The notes under the pieces were generated by a model, which was not told where the DNA came from, made no database searches, and was given only the letters and a program-made list of their open reading frames with translations. 64,000 bases of DNA, taken from contig CAYNML010000025.1 in NCBI GenBank assembly GCA_964398185.1, positions 5,665 to 69,664 on the forward strand. Reading direction: 5' to 3'. Below, piece by piece: positions 17,110-24,921 of the stretch (position 1 is its first letter; the number at the start of each line of letters is the position of its first letter). The stretch comes from Fen-1058 sp964398185 (lineage in GTDB: Bacteria; Chloroflexota; Anaerolineae; Fen-1058). The position numbers and the translations under genes are program-made.

Positions 17110-17139
17110 AAAACCGGGGCTCATCCAAGCCCCGGTTTC
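17110..17139. terminator. Bidirectional terminator between patatin and acyltransferase genes
   Basis: 11-bp perfect stem AAACCGGGGCT / AGCCCCGGTTT with a 6-base loop. The A and T ends give a short U-run on either strand, so it can serve both convergent genes. Confidence 0.8.
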
Positions 17140-17146
17140 GCGTGGT

Positions 17147-18412
17147 CTAGCCTTTGAACACTGATTTGCGCTGTGCCAGCCGGTCGTTGATCATCCTCTG
17201 CACCACGCCGCGCACCTGATCGGTGAGCTGTGAAACGAGCAGCAAGTTCTGATCGGCCTTGGGGCCGTAGCCGTCCATGGAAATTGGTTCGCCAATGTCG
17301 ATGTACCACTTCGTCGGCATTGGAATAACCCCCAACAGGCCCAGCCACGGGAAAGTCGGCGTAATCGGAAAGAACGGGAAACCGATCAGCTTCGCAATCA
17401 GATCGGATTTGGCCAATGACACATAGGTTTCTTCTGCGCCGACGACGGACACCGGCAGGATGGGGGTATTGGTCTTCAAGGCCATGCGGATGAACCCGCC
17501 TCGCCCAAAGCGGGCCAGCTGGTAGCGATCTTTGTACAGCTTGCCGACGCCCTTGATGCCCTCCGGAAACACGGATACCAGCTCGTCGTTTTCCAGCAAA
17601 CGGATGCCATTATCCTCCGTCGCGGTCACTTGCCCGCACTTCACAAAGAGGGGCGAAACAAAAGGCAAAGTGGGAAACCACGAAGCGAACATCGTGCGCA
17701 CCAGGCGATTACCGGGGTGCTCCAACCGGACCGCCGAGGCCAGCATCGCGCCATCAAACGGCAGCTGCCCCGAGTGATTTGCGACGAATAAAGCGCGGCC
17801 CGTGCCGGGCACTCGTTCCAGCCCCGTCGTCGTGACGCGCCAGTACTTACGATAGAGAAATTCGAAAAACGGCGACACGGCTTCCAGCACTTCGAGGTCC
17901 ATGCCCCATTCGTCGGTTTCGTATTCGCCGCGCAGGCGGCGCTGCACCGTGGCCGCCTGGAACTGCACCGTCTGGTTGGCGATGAACCACGCGCCCTTCC
18001 ATGTGTCGATGTCCAACAAATCGCCCGCCACCGAGCGCAGCTTGTCGAAGTTGGACTTGCCCAGGATGTTCTGGGCGGCCTCGATCGCATTTTGCGCGCC
18101 GGGCAGGTTTGCGGGCGCAAAGGCCGGGCTGAGTTCCCTTAAGCGAGTGATCAGATCGTTGAGCTCTTGTACCAACTGCTGCTGCAACTGCTCGACCGGC
18201 AGTTCTGCCTCACCGGCTGCCGTACCGCCGTTCGACGCAGGTTGCGCGGACGCGAACGCCGGTTCAGGCGGGGGGCCGCTGATCTCCTCGAGGGCCGCCA
18301 CGGCTTTCTTGACCTTCACCTCGCCGTTACCGTCGGCTGGCTTCAATTCCGTCGGGACCGCCGGGGCTGATCGGGTGGTGCGACGCCGGGTGGGTTTCTT
18401 CGGCTCGGTCAT
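17147..18412 (-). CDS. Glycerol acyltransferase (DGAT/MGAT-like PlsC fold)
   Basis: 421 residues. The N-terminal 150 residues are a basic Pro/Ala-rich segment (KKPTRRRTTRSAPA) plus helices; the catalytic domain follows with NHSGQLPFDGAM (acyltransferase block I variant), VFPEGIKGVGKLYKDRYQLA (block III, FPEG), and LPVSVVGAEETY. This matches the 1-acylglycerol / diacylglycerol acyltransferase group seen in actinobacteria and Chloroflexi. It probably esterifies acyl-CoA onto a glycerolipid. Its start overlaps the stop of the epimerase gene by four bases (ATGA), so the three minus-strand genes form one operon. Confidence 0.87.
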   Translation of the reverse strand: MTEPKKPTRRRTTRSAPAVPTELKPADGNGEVKVKKAVAALEEISGPPPEPAFASAQPASNGGTAAGEAELPVEQLQQQLVQELNDLITRLRELSPAFAPANLPGAQNAIEAAQNILGKSNFDKLRSVAGDLLDIDTWKGAWFIANQTVQFQAATVQRRLRGEYETDEWGMDLEVLEAVSPFFEFLYRKYWRVTTTGLERVPGTGRALFVANHSGQLPFDGAMLASAVRLEHPGNRLVRTMFASWFPTLPFVSPLFVKCGQVTATEDNGIRLLENDELVSVFPEGIKGVGKLYKDRYQLARFGRGGFIRMALKTNTPILPVSVVGAEETYVSLAKSDLIAKLIGFPFFPITPTFPWLGLLGVIPMPTKWYIDIGEPISMDGYGPKADQNLLLVSQLTDQVRGVVQRMINDRLAQRKSVFKG

Positions 18413-19524
18413 TGGCTCTTCTCCTCGTACAGACTGCTATCCGCGGCTTCGGCAATCGTATCCGCCTGGGTGCGACCGCGCGGGCGCGGGCGCGCTGCGC
18501 CGCGGGCCATTTGCTGCCGCAGGTTCTTGCGGCGTTCGATGACGGTCCGCAGTCGTTCTTCCTCGGCCTCCTGCGCGGTCAGGCCGGAAACGGCCGCTTT
18601 CTGTTTCTGCAGGGCGGCAAATTCGCGCACCACGTCTTCGGCCAAGTGGGCGGGCTGGAAATCCAGGTCTTCACGCATGCGTTGCAGATCGCCCACGCAC
18701 GGATAGCGCAGGTAATCGAAATCGATCGAGGTGAACTGCGGGCCGAGGAACGATTCGCCCAGATAAGCGAAGGGGTGGAACACCGGCACCGGAAACTTGC
18801 CCGCCAGGCCGGTCAGTTTGAACAACGGCATCGCGCCCGGCGCCGCAATGTTGTAAGTGCCGGGCACTTCATAGATGACGGCGTGGGCCAACGCACCAGC
18901 CACATCATCTTCGTGCACGATCTGCACCACGGGATCGAAGCCCAGCAGCATGGGCGCCGTGTCGTCGCGCAGAAACCGCGCGAGGGGGGAAGCGACGGTC
19001 GGACCCAGGATGTGCGCGAAACGCAGGATCGTGATTTTGAGTTGGGGCGCCTGGCTGCGAAAGCCGGCGATGAAGGTCTCAATCTCCAACAGGTCGCGCA
19101 GCGTCCCGAAGTTGCGTTTGGCATGCAGCGGGTGATCCTCGCGCAAGAAAGCAGAGTTCCCCGGCTGCGCGCCGTACAACAGCGTGCTGCTCATCAAGAC
19201 GATGTGCTGGACGCCCGCTTCAGCACACGCGCTGAGCACCTTCATCGTGCCCATGACGTTGAATTCGAAGGCGCTCTCGCTAGGCCGGGCGCTTTCCTTG
19301 AAAGCCAGGTGCACGTAGGTGTGCACTTTCTCCTCGCGCAGCAGTTCCACCAGCAGCGGATTGCGCATATCGGCTTGAATGAAGTCGATGCCGCTGCCCT
19401 GCCGCGGCGGTTCGGTGTCCAGCCCGATCACGTGCAGCCCGGGTTCGGCTAGCAAGTGATCGGCCACGCGCCCGCCCCAATAACCGGCGACGCCATCAAT
19501 GAGGACGACACGCTGTTCAGTCAT
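18409..19524 (-). CDS. NAD-dependent epimerase/dehydratase family protein
   Basis: 371 residues, extended SDR. The Rossmann motif is atypical: LIDGVAGYWGGRVADHLLAEPG instead of GxTGxxG, with GVAGYWGG in the loop. LMSSTLLYGAQPGN carries the active-site Ser-x-Tyr region, but the following YxxxK is replaced (no clear Tyr-x3-Lys), so catalytic competence is uncertain. The C-terminal 70 residues are an Arg/Lys-rich helix. It sits between the SCP2 gene and the acyltransferase with ATGA overlaps at both ends, which points to a lipid or sterol-like substrate. Confidence 0.82.
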   Translation of the reverse strand: MTEQRVVLIDGVAGYWGGRVADHLLAEPGLHVIGLDTEPPRQGSGIDFIQADMRNPLLVELLREEKVHTYVHLAFKESARPSESAFEFNVMGTMKVLSACAEAGVQHIVLMSSTLLYGAQPGNSAFLREDHPLHAKRNFGTLRDLLEIETFIAGFRSQAPQLKITILRFAHILGPTVASPLARFLRDDTAPMLLGFDPVVQIVHEDDVAGALAHAVIYEVPGTYNIAAPGAMPLFKLTGLAGKFPVPVFHPFAYLGESFLGPQFTSIDFDYLRYPCVGDLQRMREDLDFQPAHLAEDVVREFAALQKQKAAVSGLTAQEAEEERLRTVIERRKNLRQQMARGAARPRPRGRTQADTIAEAADSSLYEEKSQ

Positions 19525-19967
19525 AGTGAAGTCTCCTGCTCCAAGATCAAGTGTTCCAGTCCTTTGACTTTCAACAAAGCGGGATACTGCTGATACAGCG
19601 GCGCGACGGCGGGGACGAGGCGCAGCACTTTGATCACTGGGCCGGTGGTCTGTATCTGTCGCCGCGCTAGCGCCGAACCCAGGTTCACACGCCCAAGCCA
19701 GAAGTCGTGCGCCAGGTCGCCTGTCATGATCATGACAATCTCAGGTTTCAGATCGCACGAGCCGAGGAAGACATCGACATAGCCGCCGAATTGGGTGGGC
19801 GCGCCGCACGCGCTAATCGTGATCTGGGCTTCAGGGCTGGAATAGCGCAGCTGAATCACCGTGTCGGATCGCGCGATGATGGGGCCGATGTTGGGGTCGC
19901 GTGCGGCGCGCTGCAGCAATTCACCGATGGTCTCATAGAACTGCTGGCTGTCCTGAAACACGCTCAT
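19521..19967 (-). CDS. SCP2-like sterol/lipid-binding domain protein
   Basis: 148 residues from MSVFQDSQQFYETIGELLQR. The start at 19967 is preferred over a GTG six codons upstream because GGGAGAG lies six bases before it. The fold pattern (long first helix, IQLRYSSPEAQITISACG, VMIMTGDLAHDFWLGRVNL, KVLRLVPAVAPLYQQYP) is that of the SCP2 family, with the conserved late hydrophobic helix. First gene of the operon SCP2 - epimerase - acyltransferase. A hydrophobic-ligand carrier is the likely role. Confidence 0.75.
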   Translation of the reverse strand: MSVFQDSQQFYETIGELLQRAARDPNIGPIIARSDTVIQLRYSSPEAQITISACGAPTQFGGYVDVFLGSCDLKPEIVMIMTGDLAHDFWLGRVNLGSALARRQIQTTGPVIKVLRLVPAVAPLYQQYPALLKVKGLEHLILEQETSL

Positions 19968-20100
19968 GGCCGTCTCTCCCGCCACTGCAACGAGGCTGTA
20001 CTTATCTTACCCTAAATCGCAGTCGGTGTACAGTCCTGCCGCAGCGCGTTACCGGTGCTGGCGGCAGCAAAATCTAACAAACATTTTATACGCCAGGCCC

Positions 20101-20129
20101 TTGACATTCATGACGCACTGTGTTATTAT
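20101..20129 (+). promoter_or_regulatory. Promoter of the phasin gene
   Basis: TTGACA (20101-20106), 17-base spacer, TATTAT (20124-20129); an overlapping TATAAT at 20127 would need a 20-base spacer. About 70 bases of leader precede the phasin ATG. The rest of the 238-base divergent region toward the SCP2 gene shows only a weak minus-strand -10 (20004-20009). Confidence 0.65.
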
Positions 20130-20205
20130 AATGACGCAACGCGCAATGGTCAAGCGCGGAGCAACTGACAAAATCAAACTTCACTCTCTCTCAGGAGGAT
20201 CTATC

Positions 20206-20574
20206 ATGGAAAACGTCGTCGAGCAGGTCAAGCCGGAAGTCGAGAAGGCCAAGGAAGTTATGGCGGAAGAGACGAACAAGCTGCAAGAAGCGCTGCATCG
20301 CGTGATGCTGGCGGCCGTGGGTACCGTGGGTCTGGTGCAGGACGAGCTGGAGCACTTTGTGAACAAAGCCGTCGAACGCGGCCAGATTGCGGAGAAAGAA
20401 GCACGCCAGACGGTGCATGACGTGACCGAGAAGCGCAAAGGCGCCGAGAAGGAAGTGGACAAGCGCTTTGAGGATATGCTGGTCAAGTTGAACATCCCAA
20501 CCAAGAACGACATCGCCGCGCTGAACGACAAGATCGCCGACCTCACCAAGAAGGTCGAGTCGCTGAAGAACTAG
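20206..20574 (+). CDS. Phasin family protein
   Basis: 122-residue amphipathic helical protein. A hydrophobic patch (ALHRVMLAAVGTVGLVQDELEHFVNKAVERGQI) is followed by a charged coiled coil ending IADLTKKVESLKN, as in phasin / poly(hydroxyalkanoate) granule-associated proteins. The start is fixed by TCAGGAGG six bases upstream. In polyester producers, phasins coat storage granules. The next gene encodes a PhaR-type regulator, which supports the call. No polyester synthase is present here, so the coated body could be another lipid inclusion. Confidence 0.85.
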   Translation: MENVVEQVKPEVEKAKEVMAEETNKLQEALHRVMLAAVGTVGLVQDELEHFVNKAVERGQIAEKEARQTVHDVTEKRKGAEKEVDKRFEDMLVKLNIPTKNDIAALNDKIADLTKKVESLKN

Positions 20575-20602
20575 GCCGCGGCCTAATCTGGCGCACATAC
20601 AG

Positions 20603-20639
20603 ACAGGGGAGCGTGACGCACAAAGTCACCCTCCCCTGT
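20603..20639 (+). terminator. Hairpin terminator after the phasin gene
   Basis: A long stem: ACAGGGGAG / CTCCCCTGT, one C-C mismatch, then GTGAC / GTCAC around a 7-base loop. It is followed by TGGTTGT rather than a pure T-run, so termination may be partial. A TATAAT for the PhaR gene lies at 20646-20651 directly after it. Confidence 0.65.
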
Positions 20640-20668
20640 TGGTTGTATAATAGTCGCGAGGTGAATCC

Positions 20669-21265
20669 ATGCCGCTCATTAAACGCTACGCTAATCGCAA
20701 ACTGTACGACACCGAATCGAAACGCTATATCACCCTCGACGGCATCGCCGAGATGATCCGCCAGCAGCAGGACGTCAAGGTGGTCGATCACGAAACCGGC
20801 GAAGACATCACCGCGCTGACGCAGGCGCAGATCATCTTCGAGCAAGAACGCAAGCTGCGCAGCGGCATTCCGCGCACCGTGTTCACCAACATCATCCAGA
20901 CCAGCAGCGACACCATCAGCCAGGTCTGGCACGCCATCGTTCCCCCAGATGAAATGAAGAAAGCCGTAGACTCGGAAATTGAGAAGCGCGTGCAAGCGCT
21001 GATCAAGGCCGGACAGTTGACAGACGACGACGGCATTCGGCTGTTGGATCAATTGCTCACGCCGCCCACTCCGGAGCCGGAAGCCCCCAAACCCGATCGA
21101 ACTGCGCCCCTCGGCGGCCTGGAGAAGCTCATCAAGCAGCGCGCCCCCAGCCAGGAGCAGTTGGAGCAGCTCACCAAGCAGGTTGAGGCACTTACCGCCG
21201 AGGTCGAGCGCCTAACCAAGCTCAAGCTGCCGCGCCCGCCCAGGCCACCGTCCAACAGCAAATAG
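20669..21265 (+). CDS. PhaR-like polyhydroxyalkanoate accumulation regulator
   Basis: 198 residues. The N-terminal 60 residues (LIKRYANRKLYDTESKRYITL) are the PHB/PHA accumulation regulator DNA-binding domain; ANRKLYDT is its hallmark. A C-terminal coiled coil (QEQLEQLTKQVEALTAEVERL) follows a Pro-rich linker, in place of the granule-binding domain seen in proteobacterial PhaR. In known systems PhaR represses phasin genes and is titrated by granules. Directly downstream of the phasin gene, it could control that gene's promoter. Confidence 0.9.
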   Translation: MPLIKRYANRKLYDTESKRYITLDGIAEMIRQQQDVKVVDHETGEDITALTQAQIIFEQERKLRSGIPRTVFTNIIQTSSDTISQVWHAIVPPDEMKKAVDSEIEKRVQALIKAGQLTDDDGIRLLDQLLTPPTPEPEAPKPDRTAPLGGLEKLIKQRAPSQEQLEQLTKQVEALTAEVERLTKLKLPRPPRPPSNSK

Positions 21266-21431
21266 CGCCCGCGTAAATTAGCCGAACGGCGCGCACCATC
21301 TACAACTGGACGCAAACAAAAACTCGCAAATCTCCCAACTCAACAAGAGCCGGAAGTGTGATATACCTAGGCTGGACACTGGTCGATCCAGCCAATTGCT
21401 CAGTGTATCTTCCCAATCAGACACCACACCC

Positions 21432-22034
21432 ATGATCACGATCACCGGAACGACTCGCCAGACCTTTGGTTTTCCCGCCGACAGCGCCACCGCCAGCAGT
21501 TTCTATCGCGACTTCAGCCGCATCCTGCGCTACCTGCCGCACATCCATTTGATCAAAGCCTACGGGCCGGATCAATTCCGGGTGATGTATCACACCCTGG
21601 AACTCAGTGTGTACCGCGTGCGGATCTACTGCGACCTGCAGGTGTGGTATGACGAGGTCGCCCAGACCCTGCACGTAGCGCCGCTGCTGAACAAGCCGCC
21701 CGTGAAGTCCGAGGCCACAGTGCATTCGCTCACGGCGCAGGGCTATTTCACCAGCCAGTCGATCTTCCGGCCGCACGGCGATCACAGTTTGGTCGATTAT
21801 CAGTTGAGCCTGGAAGCGCGCCTGCCCAAACCGTTCGGCCTGATGTTGATGCCCGACCGGGTCATTGAGCAGATTGCCAGCAACATCACCGAGTGGCGCA
21901 TTCACGAGATCGCCGGGGGGTTTATCAAGCGATCCGTACAGGAATATCAGGGAGGCGCAGCTCACGCGGTGCGCCCAGTGCGGCCAGAATGGCATCCTGC
22001 TGTTGCCGCGCCGCAGCCTCACCGCGGTCGATGA
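21432..22034 (+). CDS. DUF1997 family protein
   Basis: 200 residues from MITITGTTRQTFGFPAD. The pattern (FYRDFSRILRYLPHI near the start, then VMYHTLELSVYRVRIYCDLQ and RPHGDHSLVDYQLSLEARLP) resembles DUF1997, a START/SRPBCC-like small domain. Function unknown; the fold family binds hydrophobic ligands. Its last 110 bases are antisense to the 3' end of the convergent patatin gene, and the final 27 residues (Pro/Arg/His-rich) look like antisense read-out rather than domain. A palindrome GGCTGGA / TCCAGCC lies upstream near 21,372. Confidence 0.7.
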   Translation: MITITGTTRQTFGFPADSATASSFYRDFSRILRYLPHIHLIKAYGPDQFRVMYHTLELSVYRVRIYCDLQVWYDEVAQTLHVAPLLNKPPVKSEATVHSLTAQGYFTSQSIFRPHGDHSLVDYQLSLEARLPKPFGLMLMPDRVIEQIASNITEWRIHEIAGGFIKRSVQEYQGGAAHAVRPVRPEWHPAVAAPQPHRGR

Positions 22035-22740
22035 GGTAAGCCGCCCGATTGAACATGAGCGAGTTGAAGCCGGCCAACGTCGGCTGGATCAGACAATCCA
22101 CGGCGTCCAACCCCCCGCCCGATCGCTGGATCAGCGTCTCGAGGGCCAGCGCCCCAAAGCGCAGAGGCCCCCCGCGCCGCCGCAGGTGCGGCTGCATCAA
22201 ATCTACCCCAATGACATAGTCCGCACCCAGAGTGCGGATTTGCTTTCCGGGCAGGTTGCACGACACTCCGCCATCACCCAGCAGGCGGCCATCACGCTCC
22301 ACCGGCTCCACAAAACCCGGCACCGCGCAGCTGGCATGCACCGCCGTTGCGACACGCCCTTTATTGATCAGCACCGGCTCGCCCGTCATGAGATCGGTGG
22401 CGACCACTGCAAACGGAATCCGCAGATCGTCAAACTCCACGTCGCCGATCAGATCGAGCAGATAGCGTTCGAGTTTCTTGAAGTGAATAAAGCCCCGCCG
22501 CGGCCACACCAGCCGCGCGATGCGTCGCCAGCCGATCTGCAATGCCCGCCGATTCATCTCCTCCAACGGCACACCCGCGCAATACACCGCGCCGATGATC
22601 GAGCCGGCGCTGACACCCGTCACACAATCGATCGGGATGTCGTGCTGCGTCAGCACGTTCAGCACGCCAATGTGCGCCGGGCCGCGTGAGATGCCCCCGC
22701 TCAACGCCAGGCCGATGCGCTTATTGCCAGGAATGGTCAT
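21925..22740 (-). CDS. Patatin-like phospholipase, RssA type
   Basis: 271 residues from MTIPGNKRIGLALSGGISRG. Catalytic features: GGISRGPAHIG (oxyanion loop), GVSAG (nucleophile elbow, Ser), and GDGGVSCNLP (DG of the dyad). Shorter than the patatin at 15,735 and closer to the RssA/YchK group. The start ten bases after the GMC oxidoreductase stop is chosen; an upstream TTG would overlap that gene. Operon with the oxidoreductase is likely. Confidence 0.88.
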   Translation of the reverse strand: MTIPGNKRIGLALSGGISRGPAHIGVLNVLTQHDIPIDCVTGVSAGSIIGAVYCAGVPLEEMNRRALQIGWRRIARLVWPRRGFIHFKKLERYLLDLIGDVEFDDLRIPFAVVATDLMTGEPVLINKGRVATAVHASCAVPGFVEPVERDGRLLGDGGVSCNLPGKQIRTLGADYVIGVDLMQPHLRRRGGPLRFGALALETLIQRSGGGLDAVDCLIQPTLAGFNSLMFNRAAYLIDRGEAAARQQQDAILAALGAPRELRLPDIPVRIA

Positions 22741-22750
22741 GGAAAGAGCT

Positions 22751-24400
22751 TTAAGGCGCCGCGCTCCCAAGCGGAGGGCGCACGTTCGCGCCAGGCTTGG
22801 CCGGCACCAGGCTCATGGCATATTCAGCCAAGGCGGTGATCGTCAGGCTGGGATTGACGCCGGGATTGGCGGGCATGATCGAACCGTCGACGACGAACAG
22901 CCCGGGGTAGTTGTGAATCTCGCAATTGAGATCGATCACGCCGTCCTGATCGCTCAAGCCAAACGGCACGCCGCCCAAGATGTGCGCCGTCATCGGAATG
23001 TTGAGCAGCCCTTCATTCAGCGAGCCGAGCGGGATGCCGTTGGTCTTCTGGGCGAAACGCCGCGTCGCCGCATGACCGATATCGATCTTGCTGGGGATTG
23101 TGTGTTCAGCATCCGGCCGCGATACCAGATTCTTGCGCCAGGCGGTGAAGATGCTGCGCCCCAGCCGCAGCCGGATGCGATTGTCCTCCGTCTGCATCAC
23201 CAGGATAATGGTCGAGCGCTGCGCCCAGCCGGGCAGCAGATGTGTTTTGGCAAAATCGCGCGGGCGCGTGAAGATTTGCGCGGCAGTCTTGAAGAAGCGC
23301 GTGATGATACGCCCGCCGCTATCGACCAGCGGCCCGGCCAGGAAGCGCATCAGTGAGGAACCCGCCGGGTAGCGCACCGGCTCGATGGTGGTCACATCGT
23401 CGGCGTGGAAGATGGACGTGATGGCGATGCCTTCCGAATAGTTGGTTTTCAACTCGCGCGCGGTGGACCCCAGCAGCGCCTCGCTGTTGGTGCGCACCAG
23501 GTTGCCCAGCTGCTGCGAAAGGCGGGGCAGCGAGTGGGTGACATCGCGGCAGCGGAATAACAAGCGCAGGGTGCCCAGTGTCCCCGCCGAGAAGATCACA
23601 TTGCGGGCGCGCACCACACGATCGGGTTTGGAGAATACCGCCGTCGCGCTGCGATAGATCACTTCATAGCGCGCGCCGTCGGGTTGATCGGGCGGCAGCG
23701 GGTGCACATCATGCACTTCAGTTTCAGGCCAGACCTGCGCGCCCCACTTCTCAGCCAGATACAAGTAGTTCTTGACCAGTGTATTCTTAGCGCCGTGACG
23801 GCAGCCGACCATGCAGCCGCCGCAATGAATGCAGCCGGTCCGATCGGGTCCTTCACCGCCGAAGTAAGGATCGGGCACCGTCTTGCCCGCTTCGCCGAAA
23901 AATGTACCGACGTTGGTAGGCTTGAACGTGCCCTGCATATTCAACTCAGCCGCGATGTCCTGCATGACAAAATCAGCCGGCCACAAACACGGATTGGGAT
24001 TGACGCCCAACATGCGCTTGGCCGTCACGTAGTGCGGCATAAGGACGGTCTTCCAGTCGGCCAGATGCGACCACGCCGGCGCCGCAAACAGTTTATCACT
24101 GGGAACCATCAGCACGTTGGCGTAGCCCAGGCTGCCGCCGCCCACGCCGCTGCCGTGCAGCACAAAGACATCACGAAAAGGGCTGATCTGCAAGATGCCA
24201 AAGCAGCGCAAGACCGGGAACCACAGATATTTGAAGACATTCCAGTTAGACTTGGGAAAGTCCTGGTCGCGGAAGCGCTTACCACGTTCCAGCACCAGCA
24301 CGCGATAACCCTTCTCGGTCAGGCGCAGCGCTGACACGCTGCCCCCGAATCCCGATCCGACGATCACGTAGTCGAAACACTCAGGCATGGGCTTGGCCAT
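22751..24400 (-). CDS. GMC-type FAD oxidoreductase (cholesterol-oxidase-like)
   Basis: 549 residues. N-terminal FAD-binding DYVIVGSGFGGSVSALRL, glycine-rich HGSGVGGGSLGYANVL, and near the C-terminus FVVDGSIMPANPGVNPSLTITALAEYAM. A Cys cluster CIHCGGCMVGCRHGAKNTL near residue 185 is typical of the cholesterol oxidase / 'GMC oxidoreductase' subgroup of actinobacteria and may bind a metal or Fe-S cluster. Substrate probably a sterol, alcohol or lipid. GGAGGGG precedes the ATG. A patatin gene follows directly. Confidence 0.88.
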   Translation of the reverse strand: MAKPMPECFDYVIVGSGFGGSVSALRLTEKGYRVLVLERGKRFRDQDFPKSNWNVFKYLWFPVLRCFGILQISPFRDVFVLHGSGVGGGSLGYANVLMVPSDKLFAAPAWSHLADWKTVLMPHYVTAKRMLGVNPNPCLWPADFVMQDIAAELNMQGTFKPTNVGTFFGEAGKTVPDPYFGGEGPDRTGCIHCGGCMVGCRHGAKNTLVKNYLYLAEKWGAQVWPETEVHDVHPLPPDQPDGARYEVIYRSATAVFSKPDRVVRARNVIFSAGTLGTLRLLFRCRDVTHSLPRLSQQLGNLVRTNSEALLGSTARELKTNYSEGIAITSIFHADDVTTIEPVRYPAGSSLMRFLAGPLVDSGGRIITRFFKTAAQIFTRPRDFAKTHLLPGWAQRSTIILVMQTEDNRIRLRLGRSIFTAWRKNLVSRPDAEHTIPSKIDIGHAATRRFAQKTNGIPLGSLNEGLLNIPMTAHILGGVPFGLSDQDGVIDLNCEIHNYPGLFVVDGSIMPANPGVNPSLTITALAEYAMSLVPAKPGANVRPPLGSAAP

Positions 24401-24437
24401 ATCCCCTCCCCGGGATGAGCTCGTTGGCGGGTGAATC

Positions 24438-24842
24438 TCACTCGATTTCTTTCACCATATGATAGATGAGGTCGGTATCCGACACGACGGCGAGCGGTTT
24501 GTGTTTGCCATTCTCGTCGCGCACCACCACCACGCGGTGGATGTGGTGCTCCAGCAGCAGATTCGCTACAGCCGCCAGTCGATCTTCCGGCGCCACCGTC
24601 ACCACCTCCCGGGTCATGTAATCACTCACCGGCTGGCGCTGCCAATCATCTCTGGCCAGATAGCCGCGCAGCACGTCGCTGCGTGTAATGATGCCTGTCA
24701 GGTAACCCGCCGCATCGGTAACAACCAGCGAACTGATGTCGTGTTCCACCATCTTGGTCACGGCATCAATCAGCGGCGCATCGGATGCGCAACAATGACA
24801 GCCGAAGCGTTTGGCCTCGAGGACAGTGCGGCCTTGTTTCAT
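24438..24842 (-). CDS. CBS-domain pair protein
   Basis: 134 residues from MKQGRTVLEAKRFGCHCCAS; the GGAG at seven bases fixes this start, and a much longer upstream reading overlaps the dehydrogenase gene's 3' end. Two CBS motifs: APLIDAVTKMVEHDISSLVV with GIITRSDVLRG, and DRLAAVANLLLEHHIHRVVVV with VVSDTDLIYHM. Stand-alone CBS pairs bind adenine nucleotides and act as energy or redox sensors. The CHCC at residues 15-18 is an extra Cys cluster. Which neighbour it regulates is not evident. Confidence 0.85.
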   Translation of the reverse strand: MKQGRTVLEAKRFGCHCCASDAPLIDAVTKMVEHDISSLVVTDAAGYLTGIITRSDVLRGYLARDDWQRQPVSDYMTREVVTVAPEDRLAAVANLLLEHHIHRVVVVRDENGKHKPLAVVSDTDLIYHMVKEIE

Positions 24843-24921
24843 GCTGATCTCCTGCAAGGATGTGGATGAGCCGTGCTCAAAGTGTACTCCATCGTGAAAT
24901 GAAATACAAGCGTCCGTGAAT

